Shown here: positions 4,109-8,799 of the stretch, piece by piece | Layout: each line of letters begins with the position of its first letter | Numbering within the stretch: position 1 is the first letter of the stretch | Assembly (NCBI GenBank): GCA_964553705.1 | Contig: CAZKKV010000030.1 | Coordinates: 1 to 8,799 of the forward strand | Reading direction: 5' to 3' | DNA length: 8,799 nt | Origin: CAYXNZ01 sp964553705 | GTDB lineage: Bacteria; Patescibacteriota; Patescibacteriia; Patescibacteriales; GWC2-42-12 | Translations under genes and position numbers: made by a program | The notes under the pieces: model-generated | Database searches by the model: none | What the model was told of the DNA's origin: nothing | The model's input: only the letters and a program-made list of their open reading frames with translations

Positions 4109-6268
4109 ATGTTTACAAGAGGGAAGCTTGTTTTTTTGTTGTCTTTTTTTCTTTTATTTTTTGCAGTTTATGTTTTGTCTTATGACAATTTAATAATTCA
4201 TCCCAATCTAACAGAATTAGCAATTGATGTCTACGACAGAGCAGTTGGTGATAAATTAACTAATAAACAGGCAGATTGGATTATTAAAGGTTCAATTGAT
4301 GAAGACAATGATCCCAGATATTTAAACCATTTTTATAATCCGCAAACTGGACAGGGGCTGAACGAAGGTTGGTTTCACGGTCAGTCAGCCAAAGACTGGG
4401 CATTTAACCAAGATAGCGCTACTGGTGATTATTCAGTTGGTGCTATTTTTGATAATTATAAAAATGATAATTTAGTGCGTGCCTATCAGGGTATTGGTCA
4501 TATTTTGCATTTGGTTCAGGATATGAGCGTACCAGCTCATGTTAGGAATGATGCGCATCCCAATGGCGATCCGTTTGAAGAATGGACCAAAAGATACGGC
4601 ACGTTAAATATAAACAAGACACAAAAATTAGATATTAATAACATAGAAAATGTTTTTGATCAGCTATCTCTTTTTACTAATAATAATTTTTTTAGTGAAG
4701 ACACGACGATTGGGGTAGAAATAAATAAATATACAATAACTGAAGAATTGTATAATAATCAGAAAATAAAATATTTAATAAATTCCATAAATGAAGGTAG
4801 TTATAGAATAGCTATTATTGACGAGAGTTCAATTATTCCAATAATAAAAATATCAAGAGATTTTAAACTAAATCTTGATTATTGGAATATGCTTTATCCC
4901 AAGGCTGTTGGTTATAGTGCCGGGGTAATTGAATATTTTATTAAAGAATTTGAAAAAATTGATCAAGAAAAAAATGAAATTAAAATAAGCCTATCACAGA
5001 GGATAAAAAATAGTGTAAATAATTTTTTGGCAGATTTAGAGTATTTGTGGGGTGATACTTTTATTGCTAGCAGAACTAGGATTGATAATACACTAGCAAG
5101 TACTCTGGGTATTTATAATAAAAGCCAACAAGAATTTGAATTTTTTGCCGAAGCTAACAGGGAGGTTTTAACTGATCTAGGGCAAAAAAGCGCAGAGATA
5201 GCAAAAGATTTATCTGGCAAAGTATTATCAGTAGAAGAAGATGCGGCAGAGTCAGTAGAAATATTATTAGAGACGGAAATAAAAAAAGTTGAAAATCAGG
5301 AGAATGAAACAATTGGCGTTGCCAGAGTGATAGATGGAGATACAATTGAGCTAACGACTGGCGAAAAAGTTCGTTACATCGGCATTGATACGCCCGAGTT
5401 GAATAGCGAAGGTCCTAATGACGACGAGTGTTTGGCATGGCTAGCCAAAGTGAGGAATATGGAATTACTAGGCCGAGGAGATTTGGAATTAGTCAAAGAT
5501 CCATCAGTAGATAAAGATAAATATGGTCGGCTTTTGCGTTATGCTTATAGTGGTGGTTTGTTTATAAATAAACAGCTAGTTTTGGATGGTTTAGCAGAAA
5601 CTTTTTTTTGTCAACCGAGTTGGGAAAATTGCCCAGCAACGTCAGATAAGAACAGGGAAAGCGTTATTATTGAGGCAAATCAGGAAGCCAAAGATAACTA
5701 TCGCGGAATTTACTCTGGCGTGTGCGACGAAGAAAAGACGGCGGAAAAATTAGTTTCAGATGATTTTAAAGAAGAAAAGTTGGAGGTGATTTTAGATAAA
5801 AATTTTTCAAAAAAGAATATAGCCAGCACCTCAACATCAATAATACAACAACTGCCTTTGGTTTGCGCGCCGACGAATGTTAATTCTTTAGATACAAATT
5901 TGGAAAGAGTGAATGTTATTCCGAAAATATCAAATTTTTTGATATTTAATATCACTTCAAGTAGTACTGATTTTACTGCTAGCACTACTGTTAGCCTGAA
6001 TTACGAAATCAACAATCAAAAATTGGTTGAAGGATATTTTTTGTCAGAAGCTTCTACGACACCTGATATTAATGATAAGAATTGGGCAACTAGCTCGCCT
6101 GAAAAATTTATTCTATCAGAAATTGATGGAGAGAAAAATGTTTATTTTTGGTTAAAGTATAATGGCAGCAGTATGAGTGAATCTGTTAGTTCAACTATTG
6201 CTTTAGACACAGCATCTCCAATCATACCGACAATCACCAGCATAGAACCATTGAGTGATATTTGTTGA
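4109..6268 (+). CDS. Secreted mosaic protein: zinc PLC/P1-nuclease-like plus thermonuclease domain (N-terminal part, ends at in-frame TGA)
   Basis: A 719-residue protein with an N-terminal signal segment (5-23). Residues ~30-165 look like the zinc-dependent phospholipase C/S1-P1 nuclease fold: HPNLTELAI (His31), HFYNP (His74), then GIGHILHLVQDMSVPAHVRND with His134-xxx-Asp138 and His144, spaced as in that family's zinc ligands, and FEEW after it. A helical region follows (to ~400). Residues ~402-539 are a staphylococcal-nuclease-like domain with DGDT (409-412), Arg422, GIDTPE (425-430) and DKYGR with Arg474, so its catalytic set is complete. The rest is Ser/Thr-rich with Ig-like strands. It probably degrades lipid or nucleic acid outside the cell, useful for an organism that scavenges nucleotides (inference). 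The frame continues past the TGA to 7471 without another stop, so the intact product was probably 1,120 residues. Confidence 0.88.
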   Translation: MFTRGKLVFLLSFFLLFFAVYVLSYDNLIIHPNLTELAIDVYDRAVGDKLTNKQADWIIKGSIDEDNDPRYLNHFYNPQTGQGLNEGWFHGQSAKDWAFNQDSATGDYSVGAIFDNYKNDNLVRAYQGIGHILHLVQDMSVPAHVRNDAHPNGDPFEEWTKRYGTLNINKTQKLDINNIENVFDQLSLFTNNNFFSEDTTIGVEINKYTITEELYNNQKIKYLINSINEGSYRIAIIDESSIIPIIKISRDFKLNLDYWNMLYPKAVGYSAGVIEYFIKEFEKIDQEKNEIKISLSQRIKNSVNNFLADLEYLWGDTFIASRTRIDNTLASTLGIYNKSQQEFEFFAEANREVLTDLGQKSAEIAKDLSGKVLSVEEDAAESVEILLETEIKKVENQENETIGVARVIDGDTIELTTGEKVRYIGIDTPELNSEGPNDDECLAWLAKVRNMELLGRGDLELVKDPSVDKDKYGRLLRYAYSGGLFINKQLVLDGLAETFFCQPSWENCPATSDKNRESVIIEANQEAKDNYRGIYSGVCDEEKTAEKLVSDDFKEEKLEVILDKNFSKKNIASTSTSIIQQLPLVCAPTNVNSLDTNLERVNVIPKISNFLIFNITSSSTDFTASTTVSLNYEINNQKLVEGYFLSEASTTPDINDKNWATSSPEKFILSEIDGEKNVYFWLKYNGSSMSESVSSTIALDTASPIIPTITSIEPLSDIC
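6266..6268 (+). other. In-frame TGA splitting the secreted multidomain gene
   Basis: Codons read GAT ATT TGT TGA GTA AAC AAT. The same frame is open for about 400 codons on both sides, and the downstream half has no ribosome site or secretion signal. A TGG-to-TGA change is the simplest explanation: Trp is common near the start of such Ig-like strands. Confidence 0.85.
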
Positions 6269-6289
6269 GTAAACAATAGTGAAATTTTA

Positions 6290-7471
6290 TTGAGTGGAGA
6301 AAAAGAAATAGGAGTTAACTATATTATAATAAATGACGTGGAATATAGTGCAACCAGTAGCGAAGAAACATGGAGCGTTGATTATGTTTTTGATTTTATT
6401 TGTGCTAGCTCAACAACATTAAGCGAGCTGTCTGATTGTCAAGAAGAATATTGTGATGAGCATAAAGAAGAATGCGACGGCTTAAGCGATGAGGAAATTA
6501 AAATATTTTTTCATGAAAGAGAAATTGTTTTGGAAGCAAAAGACAAAGCAGGAAATTATTCAGAACAAGCTAGCAAAATTTTTAGACTAGACAACTCTGT
6601 ACCACAGATACGGGGTATACTATCAATTAAGTCAATCCCAAGTGCTGATATTTATTTTTATATCGTAACTAATGAAAAGGATTTTTTTAATCCTCTGTTT
6701 TTTAATTCTGGCGTGAACAGGTATGATTTTGAATATAAGTTAATCGATTCAGACGAATGGATAGCAGGAGAGCTTTTAGAATCTGAGTATTCAGCAGTAA
6801 CTCATCAATCAACATTACTCGGTGATGGAAATTTTGATATGCGTGTTAGACCGATTGATTTTACTGGTAATATTGGCGAATGGCATGAAGGTTTGATAGC
6901 AGAAATTCATTTTTACCCAGTAATTAGCGAAATTTATATTAATGAAATAAACAACGGTAGCGAGTGGATAGAAATTTACAATCCTTCAGAGAATAATATC
7001 AATATTAGTGGTTGGGTGATTGATACAAAATCAGATGAGGATGCTGACATTACTTTGCCCGATGGCGCAATAATTCCCGCTTATGGATTTTATTTTGTCG
7101 GTGACCAAACTTCAGGTGAGTGGGTGCCAGATAACGAGACATGGCCAGCACCTGATTATACCGAAACCATGACCTTGACAGACGATAATGGCTGGGCTAG
7201 GCTGAGAAAAACTAGTGGCGGGGAAATAGTTGATATTGTTGGCTGGGGAGACGCGGAAGTTTCTGAAGGCAGGGCAGAAAATCTGTTTGGTTATAAAGAG
7301 GGTTATAGTATAGAAAGATTAAACATAGTGCAAATGCTTTCTAATGATAAAGACAATTATCAAGACAGGGGAAACAATTTAGACAGAAACAGGAATGATG
7401 ACGATTTCGTTGTTAGAGAGACACCTAATCCGCAGAATAGTTTGTCAACAGTTGAAGCGCCAGAATATTAA
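6290..7471 (+). CDS. C-terminal part of the secreted mosaic protein: Ig-like segments and lamin-tail domain
   Basis: This stretch is in the same frame as the preceding gene and follows its TGA by 21 bases; the first possible start is a TTG at 6290 without a Shine-Dalgarno, so it is more likely a severed C-terminal half than an independent gene. The first ~100 residues complete an Ig-like repeat (SEILLSGEKE before the TTG, ending KDKAGNYSEQASKIFRLD) interrupted by a Cys- and acid-rich insert (DCQEEYCDEHKEEC). A second beta-rich segment follows. From about 6915 a lamin-tail domain is evident: ISEIYINEINNGSEWIEIYN, then INISGWVID, ITLPDGAIIP and GFYFVGD. Such domains in bacteria often accompany secreted nucleases and are thought to aid anchoring or binding. 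There is no terminator immediately after the stop. If read through, it forms one protein with the upstream part; if not, it is a pseudogene fragment. Confidence 0.75.
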   Translation: MSGEKEIGVNYIIINDVEYSATSSEETWSVDYVFDFICASSTTLSELSDCQEEYCDEHKEECDGLSDEEIKIFFHEREIVLEAKDKAGNYSEQASKIFRLDNSVPQIRGILSIKSIPSADIYFYIVTNEKDFFNPLFFNSGVNRYDFEYKLIDSDEWIAGELLESEYSAVTHQSTLLGDGNFDMRVRPIDFTGNIGEWHEGLIAEIHFYPVISEIYINEINNGSEWIEIYNPSENNINISGWVIDTKSDEDADITLPDGAIIPAYGFYFVGDQTSGEWVPDNETWPAPDYTETMTLTDDNGWARLRKTSGGEIVDIVGWGDAEVSEGRAENLFGYKEGYSIERLNIVQMLSNDKDNYQDRGNNLDRNRNDDDFVVRETPNPQNSLSTVEAPEY

Positions 7472-7496
7472 TTTTTTTAAATTTGAAAGTAGTTTA

Positions 7497-7502
7497 TATA
7501 AT
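7497..7502 (+). promoter_or_regulatory. Possible -10 element for the 7543 gene
   Basis: A perfect TATAAT lies 40 bases before the start codon. The expected -35 position (7474-7479) is a T-run and does not match, so the gene may instead be read from upstream, since no terminator separates it from the 4109-7471 frame. Confidence 0.35.
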
Positions 7503-7542
7503 TTTGTTCTTTTCGCAAATTTTTTACAAAGGAGGGAATATT

Positions 7543-7788
7543 ATGGCAGAAAAAGGATTATTGGAAGAATGCATGGAACTTGAACAAAAATTAAGAGAGA
7601 AATTAAAAAAACTTGCTGCCACTACGACTCCAAGAGATGAAGTGATGGAGTTTTTGTCTTTGTTTGTGGTTGGCAGTAGAGACATTACTATTGCTGTTCT
7701 GAATGGAATAAAGATGAACGACGATATCCCTGAGGATTACAAAAAAGACGTTAAAACAGTAGCGTCAATAATAGGGATACGAACATGA
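7543..7788 (+). CDS. Small helical protein of unknown function, 81 aa (paralogue of the 7911 product)
   Basis: The ATG at 7543 is chosen over an in-frame TTG at 7483 because AGGAGGG lies six to seven bases upstream and the extra residues would cover the leader. The sequence is helix-rich: a charged N-terminal helix (EECMELEQKLREKLKKLA), a TTTPRDE turn, then VMEFLSLFVVGSRDITIAVL, moderately hydrophobic but with a charged interruption, so probably soluble. Residues 34-78 align without gaps to 39-83 of the 7911 product with 10 identities in 45 (including F-L, V-G, I, D-P context and a KK pair), suggesting divergent paralogues. The stop is TGA, with TAA five codons further in the same frame. A strong terminator follows. 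I recognise no family. Confidence 0.72.
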   Translation: MAEKGLLEECMELEQKLREKLKKLAATTTPRDEVMEFLSLFVVGSRDITIAVLNGIKMNDDIPEDYKKDVKTVASIIGIRT

Positions 7789-7805
7789 ATTTGTGATTTA
7801 TAACT

Positions 7806-7833
7806 GCCCGATCATTATTTGGTCGGGCTTTTT
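7806..7833 (+). terminator. Intrinsic terminator of the 7543 gene
   Basis: GCCCGATC (7806-7813) and GGTCGGGC (7821-7828) form an eight-base stem with one G:U pair, followed by five T. The next promoter's TTGACA starts two bases after the T-run. Confidence 0.92.
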
Positions 7834-7834
7834 C

Positions 7835-7863
7835 TTGACAAAAATTAAAAAATGTAGTATGTT
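7835..7863 (+). promoter_or_regulatory. Sigma70-type promoter of the 7911 gene
   Basis: TTGACA (7835-7840), 17-bp spacer, TATGTT (7858-7863). Unlike its three relatives in this window, it has no extended -10 TG and no complete dyad in the spacer. Confidence 0.8.
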
Positions 7864-7880
7864 TATATGTTTTTAAAAGC

Positions 7881-7893
7881 ATATTAAAAATAT
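7881..7893 (+). promoter_or_regulatory. Copy of the 13-nt promoter dyad in the leader of the 7911 gene
   Basis: ATATTAAAAATAT, identical to the strings at 288-300 and 1039-1051, here lies about 11-23 bases after the predicted transcription start and just before the GGAGGG ribosome site (7899-7904). It is a candidate protein-binding site; its A/T content makes this tentative. Confidence 0.4.
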
Positions 7894-7910
7894 AAAGAGG
7901 AGGGCATGTT

Positions 7911-8201
7911 ATGGTTACAGATAAAGATGCAATTGAGGAATACAAGGAAGCGCATAAAAACATGGTTGCAGCTATTATTTCCATGGGAAGAGTGCTCGTA
8001 AAAGGTAAAAATAGCACAGGATTAATCCAAAAATTTTTAACAGATATCGTCATGGGTGAGCAAAATATTATCACCTGTGCAGCAGCTTTTTTGCTGGCAA
8101 GCGATAGTGTCCCTCTGGAAATGAAAAAGACTATTGAACGGAGGCTTGATTATCTCGGATCGTCCTATGTTGAGGAAACAGACAGAAAGATGGGACGATA
8201 A
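7911..8201 (+). CDS. Small helical protein of unknown function, 96 aa (paralogue of the 7543 product)
   Basis: The ATG has GGAGGG six bases upstream. Like the 7543 product it begins with an acidic/charged helix containing EE-x-x-E (9-13), followed by a longer hydrophobic helix (MVAAIISMGRVLV), a KGKNSTG turn, then IQKFLTDIVMGEQNIITCAAAFLL and SVPLEMKKTIERRLDYLG. The central 45 residues align without gaps to the 7543 product. The Ala-rich segment 56-63 is mildly hydrophobic but short for a membrane span. The shared layout (helix, turn, helix ending MG/VG, P-x-x-x-KK helix) suggests a small helical bundle, perhaps a dimer; this is inference. It is a single-gene unit with a good promoter and a strong terminator. 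I recognise no family, and the pair does not look like a toxin-antitoxin operon, since each gene has its own promoter and terminator. Confidence 0.78.
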   Translation: MVTDKDAIEEYKEAHKNMVAAIISMGRVLVKGKNSTGLIQKFLTDIVMGEQNIITCAAAFLLASDSVPLEMKKTIERRLDYLGSSYVEETDRKMGR

Positions 8202-8221
8202 GTATTCAAACGATTTACCCC

Positions 8222-8255
8222 CCCCCGACCCACATTGTGTTAGTTGGGGGTTTTT
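8222..8255 (+). terminator. Intrinsic terminator of the 7911 gene, with a C9 run
   Basis: CCCCCGAC (8222-8229) pairs with GTTGGGGG (8243-8250), including one G:U, and five T follow. The 5' arm lies inside a run of nine C (8218-8226), so the stem can pair in several registers. The next -35 element begins two bases after the T-run. Confidence 0.9.
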
Positions 8256-8256
8256 A

Positions 8257-8285
8257 TTGACAAGACATTATAAATGTGTTATTTT
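8257..8285 (+). promoter_or_regulatory. Sigma70-type promoter of the 8334 gene, with a variant dyad
   Basis: TTGACA (8257-8262), 17-bp spacer, TATTTT (8280-8285), extended -10 TG at 8277-8278. The spacer holds ACATT-ATA-AATGT (8265-8277), a perfect dyad at exactly the same offset as the ATATT-AAA-AATAT dyads at 288 and 1039, with both arms changed in a paired way. Confidence 0.75.
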
Positions 8286-8333
8286 AAAATGAAGTAAAAA
8301 ATTGTTATTTGACAACATAAGGGGGAGGACATA

Positions 8334-8799
8334 ATGGAAGAGAATCAGGAAAGAGAAAAAAGGATACAGAAATTTTTTACTGGTGATTTGCCTGTAGGAT
8401 GTTTGGAGCGAGGGGAACTGTTTGAAATATTTTGTCGCTCGCTACTGTTTTCCAATTTTGATGAAAGCAGAAGCTCGAATTACGGGGAGATGAGTAATAT
8501 TTTGAAAAATTTATTGCCATTTTTAAATCGGGAAGTGGCAAAGAAGCTTAAGTCTGACGATTTACTTAAACTGTTTGAATTTACTTCAGACAGAATAAGC
8601 GATTGCCACCTTGACCTTCATGAAATAAAGAAGTTATTTTTTGAGTTACAGCCATTTTTGAATTATAGCAAGATGAATGAAGTCGTAGTGGAGCTTCACA
8701 TCAAAAGAATTAATTGCATGGAAGATCAAGAAAAAGGTGTTAGTAAAAAAGGATTAAAAAACAAAATAACGGAACAAGCTAGACAAAGAGCATACAATA
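8334..8799 (+). CDS. Protein of unknown function with an internal repeat (3' partial, at least 155 aa)
   Basis: The frame is open from ATG 8334 to the window edge, with GGGGGAGG ending about eight bases upstream, so this is a real gene cut by the boundary. The visible part is charged and helix-rich, without signal peptide or membrane segment, so probably cytoplasmic. It contains two related segments: GEMSNILKNLLPFLN (51-65) and HEIKKLFFELQPFLN (96-110), 45 residues apart, each preceded by a Leu/Phe-rich helix (LFEIF at 29-33, LLKLF at 77-81), suggesting a duplicated helical hairpin, as in helical-repeat proteins. Its N-terminal IQKFFTGD resembles IQKFLTD in the 7911 product, too short to prove kinship. 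The last 25 residues are Lys/Gln/Arg-rich. I recognise no family. It is the third gene in a row with the same promoter and ribosome-site style. Confidence 0.75.
   Translation, partial: MEENQEREKRIQKFFTGDLPVGCLERGELFEIFCRSLLFSNFDESRSSNYGEMSNILKNLLPFLNREVAKKLKSDDLLKLFEFTSDRISDCHLDLHEIKKLFFELQPFLNYSKMNEVVVELHIKRINCMEDQEKGVSKKGLKNKITEQARQRAYN

Noticed and set aside
6266..6268. Selenocysteine at the in-frame TGA
   Set aside because: The sequence directly downstream is A/T-rich with no hairpin resembling a bacterial SECIS, and the position lies in an Ig-like segment rather than a redox enzyme site.
7751..8074. Minus-strand ORF spanning the end of the 7543 gene and part of the 7911 gene
   Set aside because: It crosses a terminator and promoter on the plus strand, has low-complexity composition and no start signals.
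7543..8201. Toxin-antitoxin pair
   Set aside because: The two genes do not overlap or share an operon; each has its own terminator and the second its own strong promoter, and they resemble each other rather than a toxin and antitoxin.
7806..8285. Integron-like attC sites between the small genes
   Set aside because: The palindromes are ordinary G+C stems followed by T-runs, with no conserved attC core sites, and the genes carry their own promoters.
1..8799. Genome-wide TGA reassignment to Gly or Trp (as in Gracilibacteria/Absconditabacteria or mycoplasmas)
   Set aside because: Across all genes here only one internal TGA occurs and Trp and Gly are written with standard codons throughout; a reassigned genome should show many TGA codons. 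GAPDH contains none.

Overview
The window is an A/T-rich stretch of bacterial DNA that looks like a member of the Candidate Phyla Radiation (Patescibacteria, Parcubacteria-like). This placement is an inference. It rests on low G+C, many small unrecognised genes each with its own promoter and terminator, A/T-rich leaders without a Shine-Dalgarno on the recognisable genes, a tiny GIY-YIG nuclease, and a secreted mosaic protein combining a zinc phospholipase C/P1-nuclease-like domain, a thermonuclease domain, Ig-like segments and a lamin-tail domain. No 16S rRNA or ribosomal protein is present to confirm it.

Layout. Positions 1-258 hold the end of a RicT/PSP1-family gene and its terminator. Positions 280-1716 hold two single-gene transcription units (a secreted and a membrane-anchored protein, both unrecognised) driven by near-duplicate sigma70 promoters. 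Positions 1717-1859 are a gene-free gap with terminator-like structure that could end a small RNA. Positions 1857-2977 hold the glyceraldehyde-3-phosphate dehydrogenase unit. Positions 2987-3574 are a repeat island: a GIY-YIG nuclease gene bracketed by inverted REP-like palindromes, three 21-bp tandem copies of a half-palindrome, and a REPIN-like inverted pair of the same palindrome. Positions 3569-7471 hold a two-gene unit: a small membrane-anchored protein, then the large secreted multidomain protein, whose frame is broken by one in-frame TGA at 6266-6268. Positions 7497-8799 hold a second set of compact single-gene units: two small, probably paralogous helical proteins and a third gene that runs off the window.

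Two styles of gene are interleaved. The unrecognised small genes (356, 1111, 7543, 7911, 8334) all have a strong GGAGG-type ribosome site. Four of them have a good TTGACA promoter with a 17-bp spacer, and the four that are complete or followed by a visible end include strong hairpin terminators, except where noted. The recognisable genes (GAPDH, GIY-YIG, the 3628 and 4109 genes) have A/T leaders with little or no Shine-Dalgarno.

The most interesting candidates are: (1) the GIY-YIG gene with flanking inverted palindromes whose differences are compensatory, next to a gene-less REPIN of the same family, which resembles an autonomous/non-autonomous pair analogous to RAYT/REPIN systems but with a different nuclease fold; and (2) a shared 13-nt dyad in or just downstream of the promoters of four of the small-gene units, a possible common operator.
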